Assembly (NCBI GenBank): GCA_002238685.1
Contig: MPMV01000011.1
Span: 1 to 64,000, forward strand
DNA from: a bacterium EF100-94H03 bin56
Lineage (GTDB): Bacteria; Pseudomonadota; Alphaproteobacteria; SP197
DNA: 64,000 bases
Reading direction: 5' to 3'
Shown one piece after another: positions 8,021-17,148 of the stretch. A program made the position numbers and the translations under genes. Every line of letters begins with the position of its first letter. Within the stretch, counting starts at the first letter, position 1. Under the pieces are notes generated by a model, which was given only the letters and a program-made list of their open reading frames with translations, did not search any database and was not told the origin of the DNA.

Positions 8021-10333
8021 CTAGCCTCCTGACCACCACACCTTCAATAACTCTTGCGCCCTCATGGAGTGTTTCCCTTCGGCGCTTGCCAAACATTCAA
8101 GGCGGGACTTGACTGCTTCAACGTCAACAAAGTTCTTAAGAAAATGTGCTGGCACATGTGGGATATTATTCTGCTCGCTACTACTCACATACTTCAGGTC
8201 ACCTAGAGTATCCAATAGACCTTCGTCGGATTCACATGCTAATGTCAACAAACCTTCCGGTCCGTCCGACGATCCCGTTACTTCCTTCCACGCATACAGG
8301 ACGTCGTAGGGTGATGACAACTTTACCAACTCCTCTGGCTTCAACAACTCGAATTGGTCTGTTTGACACTTTACGGCGGTCTTCAACTCTTCCTCAGTCA
8401 GATACACTCTGTCCATATCAGCGCTATCTCCACTTCCCATAGCTGCGAACTGCTCACGAAGTATAGCTGCGCTAACACCCAAGTTGCTGCCTTCACAAAA
8501 CAAAACGCGTATTGCTTCACCCCGGCGCTCCTCATTTACAATACGAAAAATCTCTCTCGTCATTACTTTGACCCGAATGTCGAACTCTTTGTCGAAGCCA
8601 AACTGTCTTTCCACCTTCGACGTCTCCTTAAGCATTTCGGCGTTCGCAATCACGGCCTTAAGCCAACGAACGGGCTCTTTGATCGCCCTGTTTCTTGCAT
8701 CAAAAATCACCCGACTGACGACTTGATCGCCTACATCGCGCCCAACCGACGATCCAAGAGATATTAAGTCTCGAATCACTTCGTTTAGTTTCGACACCGA
8801 AACCATGGCACCTGCCTTCAATGCTGCCCACTCATCGTCTGTGACTGCATGAGACGGAGGATCAAGAGCAAAATAGAGCCGCCAATGCCACGGTGACGAC
8901 AGACGGCGCTCCTCTCGAAAATGATCCAATTCTGCGGCTTCTATCTCGTGCGTCCATCTTCCCGGTCCCGTCGAATTTTCATCAAGGCTGTCCTGCGTGA
9001 CTCCGGCTAACAGCCGGTCCAAATAGTGGAAATCGATCGAGTCCATTCCCTCCTCGTCTTTGTATTCCCTCCAACCTAGCGTCTTAAGTATTTTCACTAG
9101 CTCACTCTGATCCCCAAACGTGCCTGAGATTCGTCCCCCAATTGCCACCGCATCTAGAGACTGAAGGTACCTCGTCACCCACGAGTATAGGTCCGCATCG
9201 GGTTCTGCCGCCTTCTCCTTCACCATTTGTAACCAGATGAGGTCCAACAAATCAGCCTTCGCTTCCAACCGCGGCCAAAGCGCTCTTACAGAGAAAAGCA
9301 AGCGCTTTACATCTCGTGGTGTCCTCAGCAAGCGACCAGCCCAAGCATCCAACACCACCTGAACCCGAGGCGATGCGTCATCTATTGCTGTTGGAAAGAG
9401 CTTGTCGATCTCGTCCCGTAGCCACCGTCGCAACCGAAATGGCTCCAGGGGTGGCACCTTGAAAGAGAATTGAATTATCTTCTCCAAGTATGCATTACCG
9501 TCCTTTATGAGCGCATTCTCCGAAATTGAAGCGGCCAAGGCCGGACGATCATATGCGAGAAAATATGTTATGGCGGGAAAGTCTGCCACGGTTTTCACCA
9601 ATCTCAGCACTTCAAGCGCGTCTTCAGGGTCCAAACGGTCCAAGTCATCAATAACAACAACAATGCGAAAGCTGCTATCTGCGTTGGCAATTTGTCGTAG
9701 ACATCGAACAAGGTTAGATTTCAACTCTTCAAGAGAGCGCTCACCGGGCTTTATTGCTCTTCCTAGACGACCCGACAGGTTAGCGACTACGGCAGCATTT
9801 AACGTAGGGTCAACCGCTGACGCAGCGGTAGAAGCAAGAGTCGTTAATCCTGCAAAGCGGCTCATCGCTTTTCGAGTTGACCGAATATGTTTACCAACTA
9901 AACGTCTTCTCATTCTAAGCCACTTGCGAAATTGTCTTCTGTCACCAAAGGAGTGAAGAAGTCGTGTTCTTCGAGAGGCCGTGTCTATGGCTTTGTCCAG
10001 TTGTTCGAAGAATTCGGAAATCAACGCTGTCCGGTTGGAAATCAGCCACGGAGAAAATGGAACAACTATCAACCCTACGCCTTGAGAAGAACTCTGCTGA
10101 TCTCTTTCCTCTAACTCTTTGCGCAATAGTTTAAGAATGCTCGATTTGCCAGAGCCCCACGGTCCGTCAATACCCACGGCCAGTGTAGAAGTGTTGGATT
10201 GGGACAGAATGATGGCTCGCAGCGTGACGGCGAGCTCACCGTACCCGAGGACATCCTGATCGTCGTTAACAATCGGCTGATCAAGCAAATGTTCGTCTAT
10301 TGACAAGCTTTGATTTATCGACACAGGGGTCAT
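8021..10333 (-). CDS. KAP-family P-loop NTPase
   Basis: 770 residues. Walker A G57-PWGSGKS-S64 and Walker B VVVIDDLDRLD near residues 222-232 are in the context typical of KAP NTPases (DPEDALEVLRLVKTVADFP after Walker B, and FLAYDRPALA). A moderately hydrophobic segment lies between them (FAGLTTLASTAASAV), where KAP proteins often carry membrane helices. The large C-terminal helical region (residues ~430-770) is not recognised. KAP proteins include phage-exclusion factors such as PifA, so a defence role is plausible. It heads the operon with the PD-(D/E)XK nuclease. Base composition is AT-richer than the chromosomal genes further right, suggesting transfer. Confidence 0.8.
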   Translation of the reverse strand: MTPVSINQSLSIDEHLLDQPIVNDDQDVLGYGELAVTLRAIILSQSNTSTLAVGIDGPWGSGKSSILKLLRKELEERDQQSSSQGVGLIVVPFSPWLISNRTALISEFFEQLDKAIDTASRRTRLLHSFGDRRQFRKWLRMRRRLVGKHIRSTRKAMSRFAGLTTLASTAASAVDPTLNAAVVANLSGRLGRAIKPGERSLEELKSNLVRCLRQIANADSSFRIVVVIDDLDRLDPEDALEVLRLVKTVADFPAITYFLAYDRPALAASISENALIKDGNAYLEKIIQFSFKVPPLEPFRLRRWLRDEIDKLFPTAIDDASPRVQVVLDAWAGRLLRTPRDVKRLLFSVRALWPRLEAKADLLDLIWLQMVKEKAAEPDADLYSWVTRYLQSLDAVAIGGRISGTFGDQSELVKILKTLGWREYKDEEGMDSIDFHYLDRLLAGVTQDSLDENSTGPGRWTHEIEAAELDHFREERRLSSPWHWRLYFALDPPSHAVTDDEWAALKAGAMVSVSKLNEVIRDLISLGSSVGRDVGDQVVSRVIFDARNRAIKEPVRWLKAVIANAEMLKETSKVERQFGFDKEFDIRVKVMTREIFRIVNEERRGEAIRVLFCEGSNLGVSAAILREQFAAMGSGDSADMDRVYLTEEELKTAVKCQTDQFELLKPEELVKLSSPYDVLYAWKEVTGSSDGPEGLLTLACESDEGLLDTLGDLKYVSSSEQNNIPHVPAHFLKNFVDVEAVKSRLECLASAEGKHSMRAQELLKVWWSGG

Positions 10334-11373
10334 TTTCCATCAATGCTGAGTTCGCGTCGTCCAAATCGTATCTGCTTCTATAGGCTCCGCCCGTCTCTGC
10401 ATGGACGGCGTACTCGGTCTGTCTGACTTTCGGTGAGAGGTAGTCTTGTAACCCAGGAGCATTGCTTCATTGTTGATTCTCAAATTGTGATTCCCTTCGG
10501 AGGGGTCCTTGCAAGCAAATAAGGACTCCTTTCTTCGGTTGGCACCATTCGCGTCTACTATTCCTCTACGAGTTCTACTCCTGCGACCTGGATTGTCAAA
10601 CATTGCCCAGGCCACTTGAGAAGGCATCGCCACGATGCCTTGCGTCAGCGTGAATGTTGGCGGACCTGTCGTCAACTCTGGCGGTTGACCCCCCGACGCG
10701 AGTTCCGCTTGGATTCGGTAAAGGTTCATTCCTGTCCATGTGGCAGGCCGACAGCAATTGCGGCCACGCCGTGCAGGGACCCTCCGCGCCGATAGCTCCC
10801 GCGTTTGCTCACGGTCGTCCTCACTTGACAGCTCGCCACAACTGATCCATACGCGTTGGACTTTGTTCCGTAATGAGGCAATCGCCCAGACGGGCAGTGG
10901 TGTGGCCTTCCTTGAATCCGACTAGATGGTAGCAACGACTTAGCGATCTCACCCACGAACGAGGTCAACTTCCACGGGTCGGCCGAATGACCACCGAGGG
11001 TTCGGGCAATCGTTCCGAGAATCCGTGCTCAGCCGTCCCAAGAGAGGTAGTCAATGCCCGGAGTGCGCAGAGATCCGTCATCTGGGCGCACCAAGCGCAG
11101 CCTTGGGCCGGTCCGGTCCATGGATACACGGAACGGTTGCCAGGGTTCGGGCGGCAAAATGGACATCAGCTGCCTAGGGCAACCACTGTACGTCCTGCTA
11201 TTGAAAAATCTCGCATTCGGTTTGATGATGGATACTGTACTCTTGTCGAAATGGCCTCCCTAAGAAGGGTTAATTTCTTGCTATATTACAATGCATTATG
11301 AGTTTTGATCACGAGACACACCGGCTTTAGTCCGTGGACAGCTGGTCGGCCGGACGTCCGTCAGGATCGCCGC
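10334..11373. other. Stretch without a well-supported gene, upstream of KAP operon
   Basis: Just over 1 kb. On the minus strand an open frame of 129 codons (10340-10729) ends in TGA seven bases before the KAP ATG and has GGACAGGA before its own ATG, so it could be a small leader gene. Its composition (runs of Arg, Ser and Thr, no hydrophobic pattern) argues against this. The rest shows only short unrelated frames. The region must contain the promoter of the KAP operon, probably close to 10340-10800, but no confident -35/-10 pair was picked. Confidence 0.35.
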
Positions 11374-11700
11374 TCAGCCGTGCTGACGGCGGTCGTGCCA
11401 CAGGGAGGGCGCCAGGTCGCCCCAGAGCTGCTGGCCGCCGCGGGTGCGAAGCCCGGTGCAGACGATGATCTCGGTGCGGGCGGGGCGCATGTCCCTGACC
11501 CCCTTGAGCGTGGCGGTGACGCACCTCGCCCGGCGCCCGTTGCCCTTCGCCGGCGTCTCGCCGGGCCAGGGGCGGATATCGCCGTCGGCGTGAGCTTTGA
11601 ACCGTTCGACCACGTATTTCTCGTCGGCTTGGCCACTTCCGAAGAGGTGAACCAGAAAGGTCGCCGCGGTGTTGCCGGGAACCGCCATTGCTGCATTCAT
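11374..11700 (-). CDS. Hypothetical protein, 108 residues
   Basis: Starts MNAAMAVPGNTAATFLVHLF with GGACGGAGA upstream. Codon use fits a GC-rich alphaproteobacterial gene. The product is a small, basic, probably single-domain protein (FKAHADGDIRPWPGE, VTATLKGVRDMRPARTEIIV). No family is recognised. It lies next to a decayed toxin-antitoxin pair, and one could imagine a plasmid-type accessory gene, but nothing in the sequence proves that. Confidence 0.4.
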   Translation of the reverse strand: MNAAMAVPGNTAATFLVHLFGSGQADEKYVVERFKAHADGDIRPWPGETPAKGNGRRARCVTATLKGVRDMRPARTEIIVCTGLRTRGGQQLWGDLAPSLWHDRRQHG

Positions 11701-11961
11701 CGTGCCGTCTCCGTCCTGCCGTGGGTGGGAACGACGGCGGCGCCATCCTCGGGGACGCCCACCGCCGCCCCGCTTCCGGCACGCCCTCCACTCTCGACGG
11801 CGCGCGGCAATGCGGAGGCGCGGCTGAACGGCGGGCTATACGGATGTCGCCCGACACGGCACCGGTGTGGCCTCTCCGGTCAGGGTGTCGCGCGCCGGTG
11901 TCTTGATTGCATCGCAGTCACTCATAGAATGCAGCCGACCAGCGGGCGGACGATCGCGGGC

Positions 11962-12054
11962 ATGGCGAGAATCACGATCCGCAATCTAGATGACGACGTG
12001 AAAACGCGGCCGCGCTTGCGGGCCGCGATGCGCAATCCGCCGGACTTCTCCTGA
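11962..12054 (+). pseudogene. fitA: FitA-type antitoxin remnant
   Basis: The reading frame MARITIRNLDDDVKTRPRLR is the start of a FitA/VapB ribbon-helix-helix antitoxin, which normally has about 75-85 residues. Here the frame stops after 30 codons with an odd tail (AAMRNPPDFS). The middle (dimer helix and toxin-binding region) is missing, probably through an internal deletion. It is followed nine bases later by the toxin remnant in the same orientation, the normal antitoxin-toxin order. Confidence 0.75.
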
Positions 12055-12063
12055 GCCGGCCGG

Positions 12064-12268
12064 ATGTATGTCATAGACACGAATGTCGCGTCCGAACTGA
12101 TGCGGCTTTCATCGTCCCCTGCCGTCGCGGCGTGGATTGCCGGTCGGGACGCGGAAGAGCTGTGCCTGACGGCTTCAGCGAGGCCGAACTGCTGTACGGC
12201 GTCGCGATCGTGCCGGCGGGGCGACGGCCAACGATCTGCAAGCTGACCCTCTTGGGGCTGACAGGAAC
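12064..12268 (+). pseudogene. fitB: VapC/FitB PIN-domain toxin, frameshifted and truncated
   Basis: MYVIDTNVASELMRL is the classic PIN start with the first catalytic aspartate (IDTN). Around base 12170 the frame shifts by one base. The correct continuation FSEAELLYGVAIVPAGRRP with the second acidic residue lies in the next frame. The remaining ~70 residues with the third and fourth acidic residues are absent. The toxin is therefore inactive. A one-base deletion explains the break. Confidence 0.8.
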
Positions 12269-12360
12269 GACAGCCGAGATAAGCTCTCGTCAACTTGCCA
12301 ATTTTGTATTATTTTCACTTTCTTGAGATTAGCGGGCTCAGTTGAGAGGCAGGACGGCTG

Positions 12361-12572
12361 ATGGCCGACACCGACGTTATGACCGTGCGCGAGTTGGCCG
12401 AGTACCTGAAGGTCAAGGAGCGTACGATTTATCGGTTGGTCGCTCAGGGAGATGTTCCGGCATTCAAGGTCGGGGGTCCTGGCGTTTCAGAAAAGGAGAA
12501 ATCGATAAATGGACGGAATCGCATGCCATCGGGCCGAACGACACAGAGGAAAGAGCAGAACAGGATGAATGA
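12361..12572 (+). pseudogene. Excisionase/HTH_17 DNA-binding protein with one-base frameshift
   Basis: The frame from ATG 12361 reads MTVRELAEYLKVKERTIYRL followed by PAFKVGG, the standard MerR-like HTH_17/excisionase domain. The expected continuation SWRFRKGEIDKWTESH lies in the adjacent frame and ends at 12572. The break sits in a run of five G near 12477, where a sixth G would restore the frame and give a normal ~70-residue protein. It is therefore either a real one-base deletion or a homopolymer error. Such proteins often stand at the head of defence or integrated elements as regulators or excision factors. Confidence 0.75.
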
Positions 12573-12673
12573 TTGTCCCAACGATGTTCGGGATGTGCCA
12601 TCCATGGTAGACCTGCCCGTTTCCGGCCCGAGTCGCTTGGGTATGACGGATTGGACATGAAGGAACCTGGCCG

Positions 12674-15600
12674 TTGAGTGGTGACGCTCCCCTGAGCGAA
12701 GGACAGATCGTCACCGGCCCGTTGTTCAGTGAGCCGATGCGGGTGGAAACCGTTCGCGCCAATGGCCCCGACGCCTGGGTCGCGGGCCTTGTCGGGTTGC
12801 AGTCGGAGCAGTTTCGCCGGGTCACGCTGACTGCGGATGACATCTCGGGCCTGAGCATCGCCGACTCCGCCCTCTCCTACGACGGCGACGGACGGCTTCT
12901 GCGCCTCGGCCTTCAAGCCTATTCTCTGGGCATTGCCTACGAATTCGACCCGTATTTCGGGCTCTCCATCTCCCGGGTCGATCCGCTGCCGCATCAGCTC
13001 GAAGCCGTCTACGAGCATCTCCTCAAGCTCCCCAGCGTGCGGTTCCTGCTCGCCGATGACGCGGGCGCTGGGAAGACAATCATGGCGGGCCTGTTGGTCC
13101 GCGAACTCAAGCTCCGGGGCCTCGCCGAGCGGATCCTCGTCGTTTGCCCGGCGAATCTGGCCTTCCAATGGCAGCGCGAGCTCAAGGAGAAGTTCGACGA
13201 GAAATTCCTCGTACTCAAGGGCGGCGACATCCGCGATCAGTTCGGCGTCAATCAATGGCTGGAGCAGAAGCAGGTTATCACCTCGCTCGACCTCGCCAAG
13301 CGTGACGAGATCCTGCCCGGACTACGTCAGGTGCATTGGGACATGGTGATCGTCGACGAGGCGCACCGCATGTCGTGGTCGCCACCGGCTCGCAAGACGG
13401 CGCGCTATGCGCTCGGCGAACTTCTGCGTGATAGCGCCGATCACATCCTTCTGTTGACTGCCACGCCGCACAAAGGCGATCCGCAGAATTTCACGCTGTT
13501 CCTTCAACTCCTCGATCGCGACGCCTACGCTGACGTGAAATCCATCCGCGAGGCCATGGACCGGCAGCGGGCGCCTTTCTACCTCCGCCGCACCAAGGAG
13601 GCGATGGTCTATTTTCCGGAGCGGCAGGCAGACGGAACGTGGGCGGCGCAGCCGGTTTTCACGAAGCGCATTCCGCGCACGGCCGATTTCGCCATCGATG
13701 GGCCCGAGTTCGAGCTCTACCAGGAGGTTACCCGCTTCGTGAAGCGCCAAAGCGTCCGCGCCGCGGCGCAAGGTGACGATCCGAGGGCGCGGGCCGTCGG
13801 CTTCCTAATGTCGCTTTATCAGAGGCGTCTCGCCTCCAGCACTCACGCCATGCGCCGATCGCTTGAAAATCGAGCCAAGCGCTTGGAGGACGGCCTCCAG
13901 CGGGCGCAGGAGTTGGTGCAGAAGGCGCCGCCCACACTGCCCGAACCGGAAGAACTGGAAGAACTGGAGGACGCCGAGCGGGAACGCCTGGAGGAGATGC
14001 TCGAGGCAATCACGCTGGCCGGCAACGCGGAGCAGGTGCGCGAAGAAATTATCGAGCTTAGGGAACTTGCCGAAGAGGCGAAGAAGGTCGAGGGATCAGG
14101 AGCCGAAGCGAAACTCAGTCGGCTCAAGGGCATCATGCAGGACGAGGGTTTCTTCGAGAATTCCGACCAGCGCCTGCTGTTGTTCACAGAATTCAAGGAC
14201 ACTCTCGACTATCTGATGGAACAGCTGAAGGCTTGGGGCTTCGTCGTCGGCTGTATCCATGGCGGCATGAAGCCGGGCTCGCGCGACGAATCGGGAAGCC
14301 GCCTCTACACTGAACAGCAGTTCCGCGAAGGCCATATTCAGGTCTTGGTGGCTACCGAGGCGGCCGGCGAAGGCATCAACCTTCAGTGCTGCCACATCCT
14401 CTTCAACTACGACATCCCCTGGAATCCGAACCGGCTCGAACAACGCATGGGCCGCATCCACCGATACGGCCAGCGTCATGACTGCCTGATCTTCAACTTC
14501 GTCGCCACCAACACCATCGAAGGCCGGGTGCTCCAGCGCCTGCATCAAAAGCTTCAGGAAATCCGCGATGCCCTCGATGACGACGCGGTGTTCAACGTGG
14601 TCGGCGAGGTCCTGCCGGCCGCCCATGTGGAGCGCGTGCTCCGGGACTACTACGCCGGCAAGCTCGGCGACGCCGATCTGGAAGATCGGCTCTTAAGGGA
14701 CGTGGACGAAGGCCACTTCCGGGCCATCTGCCAGACGGCTCTGGAAGGCCTCGCCTCCAAGAAGCTCAACCTCGAAATGCTCATCGAACGCCGGGCCCGC
14801 GCTCAGGAACGCCGCGTGGTGCCTGAGACCATCGCGCGTTTCATCAAGGAGGGTGCCGAACGCGCCGCGCTCGCGCTAAAGCCCATCGGCAGTCTGGCCC
14901 ATACGTTTGAGCCGGGGCGGACACCGCCATCCTTGAGGAAATATGAGCGCGAGGCGAGCTGGAAGCTTCCGGAACTCGCGGCCCGTTATCCCCGCCTGTC
15001 GACGGACCGCGAGGCGGCGGAAGCAGACAACCTCGAATGGGTCACACCGGGGCATCCACTGTTCGAGGCCCTGCGCCGGCACAGCCTCGAACTCGGCCGC
15101 GACGCCTTCGCCAAGGGCGCCTGTTTTCACTCCCTCGAACACGAGGCGCCGGCACGGCTCGACTTCTACCGGGCTCGCGTTGTGGATGGCATCGGACATG
15201 TTATTCACGAACGACTGTTCACTGTGGAGCTGACGGATGATGGCACCCCTTGCCTCCGGGAGCCGGATGTCCTTGGAGACCTGAGCCCCGCCACCGCATC
15301 GACTGAATTGCCGTCCCTGGCGCTTCTTCCGGAGGCGACCGCTTGGCTCAACGAGCATGCGCTGGTCCCATTTATCAATGAGGTTCGTGCCGAGCGGCTG
15401 GCCGAGGTCGAGCGCATCGCAGAGCACGTCGAGCTGTCGTTGACTGAGGTTCTGCAGCGCATCGACGAGGAGATCGGCCGTGCCGCCGAAGAGGTGGCGA
15501 ACGAAGTGACCGGCGCCGAGGGCCGCCTTGCCCAGGCCGAAACCCGCCACTCCGAAGTCCTGGCTCGGCGCGAACGCCGCCGTGAAGAACTCAAGCGCCA

Positions 15601-16117
15601 ACGGGCGGTGACGCTACAGGGCGTTGAGCGGCTGGCGAGCGTCCTGATCCTGCCCCATCCCCAACGCGACTCCTTGGACGTCCGGCGGCTGCGCCCCAAC
15701 CCGGAAACCGAGATGACCGCGATGCGCGTGGTCATGGAGCACGAAGAGGCGCAGGGCCGGCAGGTCTATGACATCCACGAGAAGAACCTCGGCTACGACG
15801 TCACCAGCCTGGACCTGGAAACCGGGGAACTTCGGCTGATCGAAATCAAGGGTCTCGCCGCCGCGACCGGCAGTATCCTGCTCACGCCGAAGGAGCGCCG
15901 CGTGGCCGAGGACCGGCGCGATTGTTACTGGCTCTATGTGGTGACCAACTGCGCCACGGCGCCCGAGCTTCAAGAGCCGGTCAAGGACCCCGCTCGGTTC
16001 CCGTGGCATGAGGTCACCAAGGTGCAGCACTACTGGCTCCAGGTGGACGCGATGACCAAACCCATGGGGCTACGGGAAGACCAGGTGCCGTATGGACCCG
16101 GGGAGGCGGACGAATGA
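12674..16117 (+). CDS. SNF2-family helicase with C-terminal DUF3883
   Basis: 1147 residues. Superfamily-2 SNF2 motifs in order: motif I DDAGAGKTIMAGL (residues ~133-145), DEAH box VDEAHRMSW (~230), motif III LLLTATPHKGDP (~260), and the C-terminal lobe with VATEAAGEGINLQ and EQRMGRIHRYGQ (~580-600). A charged coiled-coil insert (residues ~400-480, Glu/Arg rich) separates the lobes. The last ~110 residues (VYDIHEKNLGYDVTS, RLIEIKG, LTPKERRVA) are a DUF3883 domain. The TTG start at 12674 has AAGGA upstream. Its stop overlaps the next ATG by four bases. It is predicted to be an ATP-driven dsDNA translocase of the defence module, comparable to the SNF2 subunit of DISARM-like systems. Confidence 0.88.
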   Translation: MSGDAPLSEGQIVTGPLFSEPMRVETVRANGPDAWVAGLVGLQSEQFRRVTLTADDISGLSIADSALSYDGDGRLLRLGLQAYSLGIAYEFDPYFGLSISRVDPLPHQLEAVYEHLLKLPSVRFLLADDAGAGKTIMAGLLVRELKLRGLAERILVVCPANLAFQWQRELKEKFDEKFLVLKGGDIRDQFGVNQWLEQKQVITSLDLAKRDEILPGLRQVHWDMVIVDEAHRMSWSPPARKTARYALGELLRDSADHILLLTATPHKGDPQNFTLFLQLLDRDAYADVKSIREAMDRQRAPFYLRRTKEAMVYFPERQADGTWAAQPVFTKRIPRTADFAIDGPEFELYQEVTRFVKRQSVRAAAQGDDPRARAVGFLMSLYQRRLASSTHAMRRSLENRAKRLEDGLQRAQELVQKAPPTLPEPEELEELEDAERERLEEMLEAITLAGNAEQVREEIIELRELAEEAKKVEGSGAEAKLSRLKGIMQDEGFFENSDQRLLLFTEFKDTLDYLMEQLKAWGFVVGCIHGGMKPGSRDESGSRLYTEQQFREGHIQVLVATEAAGEGINLQCCHILFNYDIPWNPNRLEQRMGRIHRYGQRHDCLIFNFVATNTIEGRVLQRLHQKLQEIRDALDDDAVFNVVGEVLPAAHVERVLRDYYAGKLGDADLEDRLLRDVDEGHFRAICQTALEGLASKKLNLEMLIERRARAQERRVVPETIARFIKEGAERAALALKPIGSLAHTFEPGRTPPSLRKYEREASWKLPELAARYPRLSTDREAAEADNLEWVTPGHPLFEALRRHSLELGRDAFAKGACFHSLEHEAPARLDFYRARVVDGIGHVIHERLFTVELTDDGTPCLREPDVLGDLSPATASTELPSLALLPEATAWLNEHALVPFINEVRAERLAEVERIAEHVELSLTEVLQRIDEEIGRAAEEVANEVTGAEGRLAQAETRHSEVLARRERRREELKRQRAVTLQGVERLASVLILPHPQRDSLDVRRLRPNPETEMTAMRVVMEHEEAQGRQVYDIHEKNLGYDVTSLDLETGELRLIEIKGLAAATGSILLTPKERRVAEDRRDCYWLYVVTNCATAPELQEPVKDPARFPWHEVTKVQHYWLQVDAMTKPMGLREDQVPYGPGEADE

Positions 16118-17148
16118 GCAAACGGAATGACCTACTAGAATCCATTGCTAACACGATCGCCGACTATCGGGCGGGTGATATTCCCGAACCAACACCGGAC
16201 CATGTCGACCGTTGGATCAGTCAGTTCGACGCCGCCGTACAGGTTCCGTTGCTGCGTGAAATCGACCATGTATTCGAAAGGACATACTTTTCGAAGGACG
16301 ATGTCACTCGGTTCTTCGCTAATCAGATCGAACATGAAGAGCTTGCGGGCGATGATCCGTGTGAATTCTGGCAAGCGGCGCACCTGCTTGATATTCAGCA
16401 GCACGGGAACAGTCAGACGGATCTCCGTGAGCTGTTCAGCGAAGCGTTGAAAGAAGAGTGCGACCTTGAAATCGATGAATGTGGTTCGGCTAGTGGAGAC
16501 TTCATCTATTTGGACGACGTACTGTTCAGCGGCGGCCGAGTTGGGACTGACCTCGCCGCCTGGGTCGCGAACGCGGCTCCGAAGAATTCGACCGTTCATA
16601 TCATGGTCATCGCGACCCATCGTCTTGGCGAATGGCAGTGCATCGAACGCCTCAAAAAGGACGCTGCGGCAGCCGGAAAACAATTGGAACTACATTGCTG
16701 GGCCGCCGCTCGCTTCGAAAACCGATTCAAGTATCGCCATACGTCCGAGGTGCTCTGGCCGACGGTTGTTCCTGAAGATGCCGCCCTGCAGGCCTATATT
16801 GCGGAAGAGAAGAAATTTCCATTCGAGCCACGCCAGCCAGGCGAAAAGATTGAGCATGCGATCTTTTCCTCGGAGGAGAACCGCCAACTTCTCGAACGGG
16901 AGCTACTTCTTGCCGGCATGCGGATACGGTCGTTCAGCCGAAACCCCAGCCCGGCCTTGAGGCCCTTAGGATTCAGCGCGTTCGGCCTCGGTTTCGGTTC
17001 GATGATGGTGACGTTCCGGAATTGTCCGAATAATAGCCCGCTCGCGCTCTGGTGGGGCGACCCGGACGCCAATCCAGGTCATCCCTTCAGAAACTGGTGT
17101 CCTCTATTGCCGCGTAAGACCTACACCCCAGGAGGTGGATTTCGATGA
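16114..17148 (+). CDS. Phosphoribosyltransferase-like protein of the defence module
   Basis: 344 residues. The segment FIYLDDVLFSGGRVGTDLA (residues ~130-148) matches the PRPP-binding loop of type I phosphoribosyltransferases: hydrophobic-DD-hydrophobic followed by SGG-R instead of the usual SGxT. The C-terminal half has a conserved-looking end (FRNCPNNSPLALWWGDP, NWCPLLPRKT). I believe this belongs to the PRTase-like families seen in bacterial conflict systems. The substrate is unknown. Nucleotide salvage is unlikely given the context. Start and stop overlap both neighbours by four bases, implying coupled translation. Base composition is visibly AT-richer than the helicase gene. Confidence 0.65.
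   Translation: MSKRNDLLESIANTIADYRAGDIPEPTPDHVDRWISQFDAAVQVPLLREIDHVFERTYFSKDDVTRFFANQIEHEELAGDDPCEFWQAAHLLDIQQHGNSQTDLRELFSEALKEECDLEIDECGSASGDFIYLDDVLFSGGRVGTDLAAWVANAAPKNSTVHIMVIATHRLGEWQCIERLKKDAAAAGKQLELHCWAAARFENRFKYRHTSEVLWPTVVPEDAALQAYIAEEKKFPFEPRQPGEKIEHAIFSSEENRQLLERELLLAGMRIRSFSRNPSPALRPLGFSAFGLGFGSMMVTFRNCPNNSPLALWWGDPDANPGHPFRNWCPLLPRKTYTPGGGFR

Noticed and set aside
10340..10729. 129-codon frame ending seven bases before the KAP start
   Set aside because: Spacing and a possible ribosome site are attractive, but the amino-acid composition looks random and no family is recognised; mentioned only in the stretch description.
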